From an uncultured Roseateles sp. (GTDB taxonomy: Bacteria > Pseudomonadota > Gammaproteobacteria > Burkholderiales > Burkholderiaceae_C), in NCBI RefSeq assembly GCF_913777145.1, contig NZ_CAJYPS010000027.1:372001-436000 (forward strand): a DNA stretch of 64,000 nucleotides, written 5' to 3'. Position 1 is the first letter of the stretch, and every line of letters starts with the position of its first letter. The translations under genes were made by a program, and so were the position numbers. Below are positions 16,895-26,775 of the stretch, in pieces. The notes under the pieces are model-generated. The model worked only from the letters and a program-made list of their open reading frames with translations, was not told the origin of the DNA and searched no databases.

Positions 16895-17434
16895 CTAATC
16901 TGACTTCTGCACGCGTCGCGAATTTATGAGTGGCGAAAACACTTCCATCACCCTCAAGTAGGTGCCTAGGCGGTGGAAGGTGGAACTGCGCGACCACAGC
17001 ATCTGGGCCGGCGGCTCGCAGCCGGTGGCCTCGCGCCACTGGCTCTCCAGCTGGCGCCGCGTGACGCCATGGCGCGCCAGACGGTGCACCTTCAGCGGGC
17101 TGCGGTGGATGCGCGGGTCGTCGTAGAGCAGGTGGGCCAGCGGCCGGCTGCCCAGGCCGCGCAGCGCCTTCCAGGGCCCGCGCGTGGCGCTCTGGTGCAC
17201 GGCGGAGCGCGCCCACACCAGCGGCTGGCCATCCACGCTCAGCAGCACCTCGCGCACGATGACCAGGCCGCGCGTCGGCTGGCCCAGCGCCTGGCGCTCG
17301 CGGGCGCGCAGCGGCGCCACGCCCTGGAACAGCACGGTCACTTCGAAACGATGGCCCAGCCGGGCCAGACGGCGGCTCAGCGAGCCTGGCGCGTGCAGCC
17401 AGTCCCGCAGCCCCGATCGGCAGGCGATGCCCAC
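16895..17434 (-). CDS. ubiC: Chorismate-pyruvate lyase UbiC
   Basis: This enzyme converts chorismate to 4-hydroxybenzoate plus pyruvate, the first committed step of ubiquinone synthesis. It has 179 residues (E. coli 165). Arg76 in WARSAVHQS and Glu164 in RVMEVFSPLI match the product-binding Arg and Glu of the family. LREW-like LRDWLHAPGSLSRRL at the start and LLSVDGQPLVWAR are typical. GTG 17434 lies 7 bp beyond the proC stop and starts just before the homology; GTG 17473 would overlap proC by 32 bp and is less likely. The base sequence after the homology (SRRVQKSD) is a short tail. Confidence 0.9.
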   Translation of the reverse strand: MGIACRSGLRDWLHAPGSLSRRLARLGHRFEVTVLFQGVAPLRARERQALGQPTRGLVIVREVLLSVDGQPLVWARSAVHQSATRGPWKALRGLGSRPLAHLLYDDPRIHRSPLKVHRLARHGVTRRQLESQWREATGCEPPAQMLWSRSSTFHRLGTYLRVMEVFSPLINSRRVQKSD

Positions 17435-17441
17435 GGGCGCG

Positions 17442-18251
17442 TCAGCCGAACTGCGCGCCGAGCTCGGCCGCACGCTGCTGCGCGGCCCGCACGGCGCGCC
17501 GTATCGCGGCGTCCACCCCCTCGGCCTGCAGCACGGTCAGCGCCGCGTGCGTGGTGCCGCCCTTGGACGTGACCCGCTCGCGCAGCGTGGCCGGCGACTC
17601 CTCGGACGCCAGGCCCAGCGCGGCCGCACCGGCACAGGTGGCCAGCGCGAGCTCGCGGCCCTGCTCGGCCGTGAGCCCCATGTCGACCGCCGCGGCCATC
17701 AGGGCCTCGACGAAGAAGAAGAAATACGCCGGCCCCGAGCCTGACAGCGCAGTCACCGCGTCCAGGTCGGTCTCGCGCGCCACCCACAGCGTGCGGCCGG
17801 TGGGCGCCAGCAGCGCCTCCACCTGGGCCCGTTGCTCGGCCGACACCGCCGGGCGCGCGAACAGGCCGGCCATGCCCTGGCCTATCAGCGCCGGCGTGTT
17901 GGGCATGGCTCGCACCACGTGCTCGCTGCCGCTGGCGGCCACCAGCGCGTCGCTGCGTATGCCAGCCATCACAGACAGCTGCAGCGCCTGGCCCAGCCAG
18001 GCCTTGAGCGGCGCGGCCGCCTCGGCAAACAGCTGGGGCTTGACCGCCCACACCACCACGGCCGCGCCCGCCAGGCGCTCGTCCCCCTGGGCCAGCGCCT
18101 GCACGCCATGCTCGGCGGCCAGGCGCTCGCGCTGCGCCGCCAGCGGCTCCACCACCAGCAGCTGCCCGGCGGCCCAGCCGGCACGGCGCAGGCCACCGAT
18201 GATGGCGCTGGCCATGTTGCCGCCGCCTATGAACGCAATCTGTTCTTGCAT
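17442..18251 (-). CDS. proC: Pyrroline-5-carboxylate reductase ProC
   Basis: This cytosolic enzyme performs the last step of proline synthesis, reducing 1-pyrroline-5-carboxylate with NAD(P)H. It has 269 residues, normal for ProC. The N-terminal Rossmann motif is IAFIGGGNMASAIIGGL, followed by AVKPQ, VVRAMPNTPALIGQGM and the C-terminal signature (ALSGSGPAYFFFFVEAL then RVTSKGGTTHAAL). ATG 18251 is followed directly by conserved sequence. ubiC follows 7 bp after its stop. The opposite reaction in proline breakdown is encoded by putA at 35673-39233. Confidence 0.95.
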   Translation of the reverse strand: MQEQIAFIGGGNMASAIIGGLRRAGWAAGQLLVVEPLAAQRERLAAEHGVQALAQGDERLAGAAVVVWAVKPQLFAEAAAPLKAWLGQALQLSVMAGIRSDALVAASGSEHVVRAMPNTPALIGQGMAGLFARPAVSAEQRAQVEALLAPTGRTLWVARETDLDAVTALSGSGPAYFFFFVEALMAAAVDMGLTAEQGRELALATCAGAAALGLASEESPATLRERVTSKGGTTHAALTVLQAEGVDAAIRRAVRAAQQRAAELGAQFG

Positions 18252-18288
18252 GGGCGAAAGTCTAAGCGCGGGGGGAACTGCGCCGGAC

Positions 18289-19491
18289 TCAGGCCTCGGC
18301 CACGACCCGGTTGCGTCCGGCCGCCTTGGCCGCGTAGAGCGCCCGGTCGGCGCGGCGGTACAGCGCCTCGAAGTCCTCGCCCGGCCGGGCCAGCGCCAGG
18401 CCGGCGCTGAGCGTGATGCGGCGCCCGTCGGCCGCGGCCAGCTCGCCCGCCACGCCCGCGCGCAGGCGCTCAGCGATGCGCTGTGCGCCCTCCAGCGGGC
18501 TGTCGAACAGCAGCACCGCGAACTCGTCGCCGCCCAGCCGGCCGGCCAGGTCACCGTCGCGCAGGCTGGCACGCAGCTGTGCGGCAAAGCGCACCAGCAG
18601 CGCGTCGCCCTCTGGGTGGCCCAGTTGGTCATTGATGGCCTTGAAGCCGTCCATGTCAGCCACCAGCAGGCAGACCGGCACGCGGCTGGCGCGCGCCTGG
18701 GTCAGCAGCACGGTGCTGGCCGCCTCGAAATGCGCGCGGCTGGCCACCTGGGTCAGACCGTCGATGTTGGCGCGCCGCTCCAGCGCCACCGTGGCCTGGC
18801 GCAGCCGCGCCTCCACACGGCCGTGCAGCAGCAGCAGCATCGCGGCCACCCGCAGCACCGCAATGGCGATGTCCACCGCCATCAGCGTGCTGAGCGGGTA
18901 GGTGGGCACGGGCTGGCCGGTGTGCAGATGGGGCCAGGTCTGCTGCAGCCGCCAGGCGTTCATCAGCGCGCCCAGCGCCGCCGCCAGCGCGATCAGCGCC
19001 AGCCCCTGGCGGGCGCCGCCCGGCGCCTCGCGCAGCAGGCCCGCGACCCACCAGCCCAGCAGCAGGCACTGCAGCACGCTGACGGCCGCGAACCAGACGG
19101 CCCGCGTGGCGTAGTCCTGACCGCCCAGCCACAACCCCGTCCAGCCCACCAGCGCGACGCCAGCCACCGCCCAGCGCAGGTCCATGGCCGGCCGCAGCGG
19201 CCGGTCAAACCAGCGCCGCAGGCCCAGCTCCAGCAACGGCGTGAACGCGAAATAGGCGGCGTTGTTGAAGCCCAGCACCCAGCCCTCGGGCAACACCGGC
19301 AGCGCCATCAGCGCCAGCGCGGCGCTGAACAGCAGCGCCTCGTTCAGCACCCACCAGCCAAAGCCGACCTCACCGCTGCGCCGGGCCGAACGCCAGAACA
19401 GGCCCAGCAGCAAGGCCATCAGCAGGTGGATGAAGGCATTGATGAACAGCGTGGTGACGAGATCGAGGCCGGCGCTCATGGGGGCAAGCAT
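18289..19491 (-). CDS. Membrane-bound diguanylate cyclase (GGDEF)
   Basis: This 400-residue protein has 6-8 hydrophobic helices (about residues 10-225), then a cytosolic GGDEF domain. The active site GRLGGDEFAVLL (GGDEF at 320-324) is intact, and RDGD at 311-314, five residues before it, is a canonical inhibitory c-di-GMP site. It should therefore make c-di-GMP under product feedback. The N-terminal helices are a sensor of unknown ligand. ATG 19491 is used; ATG 19479 (MSAGLDL) is also possible. It lies upstream of proC on the same strand, 37 bp away. Confidence 0.9.
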   Translation of the reverse strand: MLAPMSAGLDLVTTLFINAFIHLLMALLLGLFWRSARRSGEVGFGWWVLNEALLFSAALALMALPVLPEGWVLGFNNAAYFAFTPLLELGLRRWFDRPLRPAMDLRWAVAGVALVGWTGLWLGGQDYATRAVWFAAVSVLQCLLLGWWVAGLLREAPGGARQGLALIALAAALGALMNAWRLQQTWPHLHTGQPVPTYPLSTLMAVDIAIAVLRVAAMLLLLHGRVEARLRQATVALERRANIDGLTQVASRAHFEAASTVLLTQARASRVPVCLLVADMDGFKAINDQLGHPEGDALLVRFAAQLRASLRDGDLAGRLGGDEFAVLLFDSPLEGAQRIAERLRAGVAGELAAADGRRITLSAGLALARPGEDFEALYRRADRALYAAKAAGRNRVVAEA

Positions 19492-19599
19492 GCTAGCCGC
19501 CGGCCCATGAAGGCCTTGTGCAATGCATCACGCCCGGCCCGGCAACACGGGCCTCACCGGGTCGCGCTAAGGTGGCGGCCTCACGAACCTGCCGCCGTC

Positions 19600-20664
19600 A
19601 TGACCGCTGCCCCGTTCCTGCCCACCTGCGCCGCCCTGCTGCTCACCGGCCTGCTGGCCGCCTGCGCGGGCGGGCCGCACGCCCACCATGCCGGCCGCCC
19701 GGTCGCGGATGCCACGCCAGCGGTGGCGCTGCAGGTCCAGGTGCTGGAGCTGGCCGGCCGGCCGCTGCGGCTCACGCGCTCGGCGGCCACGCCGGCGCGG
19801 GCGCCGGTGGTGGTCTTCGTGCCGGGCCTGGGGCAGGACAGCGACGCCGGCGCGCGCTGGGTGGCGGCCTGGGCCGCCGCGGGCTACGCGGTGCTGAGCG
19901 TGCAGCCGCGCGCCGAGGATGCCGCGGCCTGGCGCTCCGAACTGGCCCGCCAGGGCGAGTTCCGCGAGCTGGGCCGTCTGCACCAGGGCGAGGCCGCGCA
20001 GCGCGAGCGCCTGGCCGCGCTGCAGCAGCTGTTGACGCGGCTGCGCCAGCCGGGCGATGCGCCCTGGAGCGGCTGGGATTGGGGTCAGGTCGTGCTGGCG
20101 GGCTATGAGCTGGGCGCGCAGACCGTGCTGGACTGGCGTGCGGCCGACGACGGCTGGCAGCCGCGCGCGGTCATTGCGATCAGCCCGCCGCCCATGCAGC
20201 CGGCCACCACGCTGCCGGCGCTGCTGATCACCAGCGATGCGGACGGCGACCCGCTGGGCCTGGTGACCCGGCCGGCCGAGCGCCTGCGCAGCTTCGATGC
20301 GCTGGCGCCGGGTCAGGCCTGGCTGCTGGACCTGACCGCCGTGAGCCACGCGGGCCTGGCGGGCAACCTGGTCAGTGAGGCCTGGGCCGCACAAGACCAG
20401 CACCGTGGCGGCGACTTCATAGGCGGCGGTGGCGGTCGCCGCGGCCAGGGCGGGGGCACGAACGGCGCGAACGGCGCGAATGGCGGAGGTGGCGAAGGCG
20501 GGGGCCGGGCGGCCGGCGCCCCGCCGCGCGGGCCGCGGGCCGGCAGTGCCACCGAGGCCGCGCTGTCCGATCTGCGCCCGGCACTGCGGCTCAGCGTGGT
20601 GTTTGCCGAGCGGGTGCGTCAGGGACTGCCCGCCCCGGCCGACCCGCTGCTGCGGGCGCGCTGA
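19600..20664 (+). CDS. Alpha/beta-hydrolase-fold lipoprotein lacking the usual nucleophile serine
   Basis: This 354-residue protein has a lipoprotein signal (LLTGLLAACAGG, lipobox LAAC, Cys near residue 20). The fold is read from PVVVFVPGLGQDS (oxyanion region), AGYAVLSVQP and VVLAGYELGAQTVLDW. In the last, the nucleophile elbow reads G-Y-E-L-G instead of G-x-S-x-G, so classical esterase chemistry is unlikely. A 45-residue Gly/Asn-rich low-complexity insert lies near residues 268-312 (bases about 20400-20540), encoded partly by a repeated AACGGCGCG unit. The family resembles lipase-like or PAF-acetylhydrolase-like lipoproteins, but its job is unknown. Confidence 0.75.
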   Translation: MTAAPFLPTCAALLLTGLLAACAGGPHAHHAGRPVADATPAVALQVQVLELAGRPLRLTRSAATPARAPVVVFVPGLGQDSDAGARWVAAWAAAGYAVLSVQPRAEDAAAWRSELARQGEFRELGRLHQGEAAQRERLAALQQLLTRLRQPGDAPWSGWDWGQVVLAGYELGAQTVLDWRAADDGWQPRAVIAISPPPMQPATTLPALLITSDADGDPLGLVTRPAERLRSFDALAPGQAWLLDLTAVSHAGLAGNLVSEAWAAQDQHRGGDFIGGGGGRRGQGGGTNGANGANGGGGEGGGRAAGAPPRGPRAGSATEAALSDLRPALRLSVVFAERVRQGLPAPADPLLRAR

Positions 20665-20673
20665 GCGCGCGGC

Positions 20674-20677
<4 letters not shown>
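20661..20677. terminator. Hairpin spanning convergent stop codons
   Basis: CTGAGC (20661-20666) pairs with GCTCAG (20672-20677) around a GCGCG loop. The arms hold the stops of the lipoprotein gene (plus) and the ABC exporter gene (minus). No T-run. Confidence 0.4.
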
Positions 20678-22533
<1,856 letters not shown>

Positions 22534-22572
22534 GCGACAAGTGTCGCCGCGGCGGGTGACGGATGCGATTCG

Positions 22573-22848
22573 TCAGCGGCGGCCGCGCGGCGGGGTCTCG
22601 CGCCGCCGCCAGTACTGGAACTCGTCCTCATGGATCTCCAGGTCCAGCTCGGCCACGCGCTGGGCCAGGCGCTCCTGCACATGAGCGACGGCCTGGTTGT
22701 AGACCAGCGGTGCGATCTCCTCCAGGAAGAAGCCCAGCAGCGCGCCGGCGGCAATATTGCCGATGCGCTGGTCCAGCTCCTGCTCAAAGTAGCGTTCGAT
22801 GGAGGCCACCGCCTGCTGGCGCAGCGCGCGGTCGAGTTCTATGGCCAT
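22573..22848 (-). CDS. DUF2164 small cytosolic protein
   Basis: This is a 91-residue protein of the DUF2164 family, function unknown. Matching features are IELDRALRQQAVASIERYFE, GNIAAGALLGFFLEEIAP and the C-terminal ELDLEIHEDEFQYW. It has no signal peptide and is mainly helical. It lies between the hypothetical membrane-anchored protein (upstream, 13 bp) and the ABC exporter. Confidence 0.85.
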   Translation of the reverse strand: MAIELDRALRQQAVASIERYFEQELDQRIGNIAAGALLGFFLEEIAPLVYNQAVAHVQERLAQRVAELDLEIHEDEFQYWRRRETPPRGRR

Positions 22849-22861
22849 CGCGCGGCCCCCC

Positions 22862-23281
22862 TCAGCGGCTGGCCGCCGAAGCCGGCGGCAGATTGGGCAC
22901 GACGACGCCCGGCGCCAGCGGGATCTCGTCAGTCAGCGTGATGCCGGTGACGAAATAGCGGGTCTCGCCGAAACAGGAGCCGGGCAGGCCGACCTTCTCG
23001 CCGTAGTGCAGGCTGACGCGCTTGCCCATGACCTTGTTGATGGCCTCGGCCGTGGCCTCGTCATGCACGGTGAACTGGAACTTCTCCACCGTGGACGTGC
23101 CCGGCAGCGACACCAGCGCCAGCTCGCCCTCCCAGGTCTTGCACACCCAGCCCTTGCGCGAGAACTTCTGCACCCAGCCGGCGCGCTCGCCCTCGGAGTA
23201 ACTCCAATGCCAGGCGAACCAGAACCAGGCGGCCAGCATCAGGGCGAGCACGAGGACGGACAGGGCAAAACGCAGGCGCAT
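22862..23281 (-). CDS. Membrane-anchored hypothetical protein, one N-terminal helix
   Basis: This 139-residue protein has a single N-terminal hydrophobic segment (about 5-27, LSVLVLALMLAAWFWFAWHW) and a periplasmic domain with SEGERAGWVQKFSRKGWVCK and one further Cys (PGSCFGETRY). I know of similar unnamed proteins in betaproteobacteria but no function. The last ten residues are Pro/Ala-rich. It is 13 bp upstream of the DUF2164 gene, with which it probably shares a transcript. Confidence 0.7.
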   Translation of the reverse strand: MRLRFALSVLVLALMLAAWFWFAWHWSYSEGERAGWVQKFSRKGWVCKTWEGELALVSLPGTSTVEKFQFTVHDEATAEAINKVMGKRVSLHYGEKVGLPGSCFGETRYFVTGITLTDEIPLAPGVVVPNLPPASAASR

Positions 23282-23320
23282 GGCTTCAGGGCGGGCAGCG
23301 GAGGACAGGCATTGTGGGGC

Positions 23321-25849
23321 TCAGCGGCCGGTGGCCCGCAGCGCCGGGCCGAGGTTGAGGCGCCCGGCGCGGCCGGGCCCCGCCTGCTGCGGCGCAGGCG
23401 GCGGCGTGGACGGCACGGCGCGCTGACGCAGCAGCGCGCCGCCGTAGACGATGTCCGGGCGGCCGTCGTCGTCCGCATCGCCCACGGCCACCAGGCCGGG
23501 GGAGTCGGTGCCGTAGAGGGAGGCCGGGAAGCGCTCGGGCCCGCCCAGGCTGCCGTCGCTGCGCTGGCGGTTCAGCACCACCGGGTAGCCGCCCCAGGCC
23601 GAGGACAGCACGTCCAGCCGGCCATCGCCGTCCAGGTCCGCCAGCGTGACGCGCGACGCGTTGGAAGCCGCCGCCACGCGCACCATGTCGGCCAGCGCCC
23701 CCTGCGAGGTCTGTGCCATCACGCCGACCTGGCCCGAGGGCGTCAGCGTGAGCACCAGATCGGCTCGCCCGTCTCCGCTCACGTCGCCCACGGCCACGCC
23801 CTGGACCGACTCGCCCGAGGGCCGCGCGATGTAGCGCGCCGGTGCGAAGCTGCCATCGGCCTGCTGCAACGCGATGCCGATGTCATGGCCCGGCCAGGCC
23901 TCGGTGCCGACGCTGACCAGGTCCGGCCGGCCATCGCCGTTCAGATCGCCCACGGCCAGATCGCCGAAGCCGTTGGACTCGAGGTCCACGGCCTGCGGGC
24001 TGCCGAAGCGGCCGTCGCTGCCCTGCAGCCAGATCAGCACCTGGGTGCCGATGAAGGGCCGGCCGATCAGGTCGGGCCGGCCGTCGCCGTTGATGTCGGC
24101 GACCTTGACCACATAGCTGGCGGCGGTGCTGAGGGTCTGGCTGTTGGCCAAGCTGCCGTCCGGCTGGCGCCGCATCACCTGGATGGCCGAGCCCGAGGCG
24201 CTGTAGACCACCGCGCGCCGGCCGGAGCCGTCCAGGTCCGCCGCGATCAGGCTGGTGATCTGGCTGCCGTAGCCGGCCACGGTGTCGTAGCGACGCTGCC
24301 GCACCCAGCGGCCGTCGGCCTGGCGGCTCATCTGCAGCAGCTTGAAGTCGTCCGCCGAGCCGAAGTTGTAGCCGCTGGCCAGCAGGATGTCGGTACGACC
24401 GTCGCCGTCGATGTCGGCGATGGCCGCGGCCGTGATGTCCAGGCCCGGCGTCAGCAGCACCGGTGCGGCATAGCGGCCCGGATCGGCGGTGAAGGACCAG
24501 CCCGCCGACGTGACATTGCCCAGCTTGTCCTTGATGCCGTAGATCAGCAGCGAATAGCGCTGGCCGGTCTTCAGCGGCTGGGACGGCGTCAGCGTGACGG
24601 TGCGCCCCGCCAGGCTGACCTGGGCCGGCACGAAGTTGCTGCCATCGCTGAGCTGCACGCTGCTGGTGTTGACGCTGGCGGGGTCGGGGTCTTCGTCCAG
24701 CGTGAACACCACCGCGCTGTCCAGCGGCACCTCGGACGCATCCGCCAGCGGCTGGACCGGCGTGGCCGCCGGGCCACTGACGTCCACCACGAACTGCCAG
24801 ACGCTCTCCGCGGCCAGCGCATTGCCCAGGCGGTCCTGCGCCGCGGTCGTCACGCGGGCGCTGTAGCTGCCGCTGCGCAGCGAGCTCTGCGGGGCGAAGC
24901 TGACGCTCATGCCGTCGGCGGCCCAGTACAGGTTGCCGGACACGGGCTGACCATCCGGTCCGGTCAGCTGCACGACCGGCTGCGCCCCGGCCTCGGTGTC
25001 CATGGGCTTGCTGAAGCGCAGCGACAGCGTGGTGCAGCAGCCGCCCACCACCGCGCCGGCCTCGGGCGCCCGGCTGGTGAGCGTGGGCTGAGTGGCGTCG
25101 CTGCGCTGTGCACCGGCGCGCCAGGCCACGACCCGCGAGTCGCTGGTGCTCGCGGTCTGGCCGCTGCCGCTGCTGCTCAGCCGGCTGCGCACCAGGCCCA
25201 CATTGGGCGCGTACCAGTCGTCCGACGTGGTGGTGCCGGTCAAGGTCTGGCCGCTGCTGGCGATGCGAACGCTCTGGTTGAGCACCGTCTGCACATGGGC
25301 GACGGCGCTGTAGCTCGTGCCCTCGACGTTCAGCGTCTCGTAGCCCACCACGGTGGCCTGTGCCCGCAGCGTGATGGTCTCGGGGCGGCCATCGCCGTCG
25401 AGATCGACCGTGGTGAGGGTCTGATCGATCAGCGTCCAGCGGTCTCCGCTCACCAGCGGCAGCTTGAGGATCTGCACCGAGCCCAGCGCCGCCGTGATCG
25501 CGTCCACCCCCGCGCCGGGCAGCACGCGCACCCCCGCGGCGTCGCGCACGTAGTAGTCATCGCTGGTGCCGTTGCTGTCCTGGGTGCGCACCACCAGTGC
25601 GGAGACGCCGCCGACGCTCTGCGTGCCGGTCACCTTGACCGTGGTCGCGATGCCCTGGCCCTCGGTGTAGAACCAGCGGTCCCCGACGTTCAACGGGAAA
25701 TAGTCGGCGCCGGGCTGGGCGCCGGCCTGGGTCGGCGGGCTGCCGCCCCCCTCGGGGGCACCGCCGCCACCGCCACCACAGGCGCTCAACAGCGCGATCA
25801 GCCCCACGACCAGCCCCTGGCGGCCGGCCCTCCCGGTTCTTGTCACCAT
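23321..25849 (-). CDS. VCBS/FG-GAP repeat lipoprotein with Ig-like domains
   Basis: This 842-residue surface or periplasmic lipoprotein carries a lipobox (VVGLIALLSACGGGGGG), then a beta-rich N-domain (about 45-230). One or two bacterial Ig-like (Big_5-type) segments lie near 250-460, for example LRFSKPMDTEAG, LDEDPDPASV and GQRYSLLIYGIKDKLGN. At least five calcium-binding-type VCBS repeats (DIDGDGRTDILLASG, DLDGSGRRAVVY, DINGDGRPDLIG, DLNGDGRPDLVS, DVSGDGRADLVL, DLDGDGRLDVLS, DADDDGRPDIVY) form a beta-propeller. The role is probably adhesion or polysaccharide binding (inference). ATG 25849 begins MVTRTG; ATG 25864 is five codons upstream. Confidence 0.88.
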   Translation of the reverse strand: MVTRTGRAGRQGLVVGLIALLSACGGGGGGAPEGGGSPPTQAGAQPGADYFPLNVGDRWFYTEGQGIATTVKVTGTQSVGGVSALVVRTQDSNGTSDDYYVRDAAGVRVLPGAGVDAITAALGSVQILKLPLVSGDRWTLIDQTLTTVDLDGDGRPETITLRAQATVVGYETLNVEGTSYSAVAHVQTVLNQSVRIASSGQTLTGTTTSDDWYAPNVGLVRSRLSSSGSGQTASTSDSRVVAWRAGAQRSDATQPTLTSRAPEAGAVVGGCCTTLSLRFSKPMDTEAGAQPVVQLTGPDGQPVSGNLYWAADGMSVSFAPQSSLRSGSYSARVTTAAQDRLGNALAAESVWQFVVDVSGPAATPVQPLADASEVPLDSAVVFTLDEDPDPASVNTSSVQLSDGSNFVPAQVSLAGRTVTLTPSQPLKTGQRYSLLIYGIKDKLGNVTSAGWSFTADPGRYAAPVLLTPGLDITAAAIADIDGDGRTDILLASGYNFGSADDFKLLQMSRQADGRWVRQRRYDTVAGYGSQITSLIAADLDGSGRRAVVYSASGSAIQVMRRQPDGSLANSQTLSTAASYVVKVADINGDGRPDLIGRPFIGTQVLIWLQGSDGRFGSPQAVDLESNGFGDLAVGDLNGDGRPDLVSVGTEAWPGHDIGIALQQADGSFAPARYIARPSGESVQGVAVGDVSGDGRADLVLTLTPSGQVGVMAQTSQGALADMVRVAAASNASRVTLADLDGDGRLDVLSSAWGGYPVVLNRQRSDGSLGGPERFPASLYGTDSPGLVAVGDADDDGRPDIVYGGALLRQRAVPSTPPPAPQQAGPGRAGRLNLGPALRATGR

Positions 25850-25953
25850 CCACGCCCCCTCCATCGGGCGCGGCAGTGTCCACCATCCCGGCGGACACCA
25901 CCACCACGCGTCCTCGGGGCCACGGCCAGGTGACGACCGCAGGACCGCGGCCC

Positions 25954-26763
25954 TCAGTAGTCCAGCCGGAAGCGCTGGCCGCGCCAGGACAGCACCGCGC
26001 TGCGCAACTTGATCTGCTCCAGCACCAGACCCGGCGCCACCGGGTCACCCTCGTGATAGAGCTGGCCGTTGATGATGAGCAGGCGGTTGGCGGCGGTGTC
26101 GGAATACATCGCGCCGCTGGCGCTCAGCGGCGGCAGCTCGTGACGCAGTGCCTCGGGCAGTTCGCGCAGCGCGGGCACCGGCGCTTCGGCGGACACGGCC
26201 GGCACGGCGGGCCGGCTGGCGGCCGGGGCAGCCGTGGCCGCGGGGCGGGCAGGCTCGGCGCTGGCCAGCGTTGGTGTGCGCGCAGGTGCAGGTGCAGGTG
26301 CAGGTGCAGGCGTCTGGGCCAAGGGCATGGGCGCTGGCCGGGGCGACAAAGCGGGAGACGGCGTGGCGGCAGGCGTGAGCGGCTGGGGCGCGGGCGGAGG
26401 GGTCAGATCTTGCCGCGCCGCGGCGGCTGGCGCGGGCAAGGCGGGCGGCAGCACCGGGACGACCGGCGTCGCTGCAGGCTCAGGGGCGGCCATGAGTGGC
26501 GGCGGCGGCGGGACCGGCATCGTTGCAGCGACCGGGGGCAGCATCGCGGGCCGGGTCCACCAATAGGCGCCGGCGGCACCGCTCAACAGCAGGGCCAGGC
26601 CGGCCAGGCCCAGACCCAGACCACGCGGTGCCGGCCGGGGCCAGGCCGAGCCGGCGTCGGCCCCCGCGGGTTCGGTGGGGCCGGGCTGGGCCTGCAGCGT
26701 GGGCACGCGGCCGCGTTCTCGTTCGGCTTCGGCACGGCGCAGGGCATCGAGGATGTAGGACAT
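25954..26763 (-). CDS. gspB: General secretion pathway protein GspB-like
   Basis: This 269-residue inner-membrane protein has a short cytosolic start with the family hallmark MSYILDALRRAEAERERGR. One helix (about 48-68) is followed by a long Pro/Ala-rich periplasmic spacer and a C-terminal GspB domain (about 205-269: MYSDTAANRLLIINGQLYHE, VLSWRGQRFRL). It partners with the ATPase ExeA in placing the type II secretin through peptidoglycan. It starts 12 bp after exeA. No other gsp genes are in the window. The spacer is encoded in part by a hexamer tandem repeat (26282-26310). Confidence 0.9.
   Translation of the reverse strand: MSYILDALRRAEAERERGRVPTLQAQPGPTEPAGADAGSAWPRPAPRGLGLGLAGLALLLSGAAGAYWWTRPAMLPPVAATMPVPPPPPLMAAPEPAATPVVPVLPPALPAPAAAARQDLTPPPAPQPLTPAATPSPALSPRPAPMPLAQTPAPAPAPAPARTPTLASAEPARPAATAAPAASRPAVPAVSAEAPVPALRELPEALRHELPPLSASGAMYSDTAANRLLIINGQLYHEGDPVAPGLVLEQIKLRSAVLSWRGQRFRLDY
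26282..26310 (-). repeat. GCAGGT hexamer tandem repeat inside gspB
   Basis: Nearly five uninterrupted copies of GCAGGT (plus strand) encode alternating Pro-Ala on the minus strand, within the periplasmic spacer. Because the unit is 6 bp, copy-number slippage would keep the frame and change only spacer length. Confidence 0.85.
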
Positions 26764-26775
26764 GGGCGGGCCGCG

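Noticed and set aside
17551-19599. Open frame upstream of the lipoprotein gene on the plus strand
   Set aside because: It is antisense to proC and the diguanylate cyclase gene; only the part from ATG 19600 has a lipoprotein signal and protein-like sequence.
22799-25933. 1044-codon open frame on the plus strand
   Set aside because: It is the complement of the VCBS-repeat lipoprotein and has a Gln/His/Arg/Ala-rich composition typical of shadow frames.
26282-26310. CRISPR-like short repeats
   Set aside because: A hexamer tandem repeat in coding DNA with no spacers; no CRISPR array seen anywhere.
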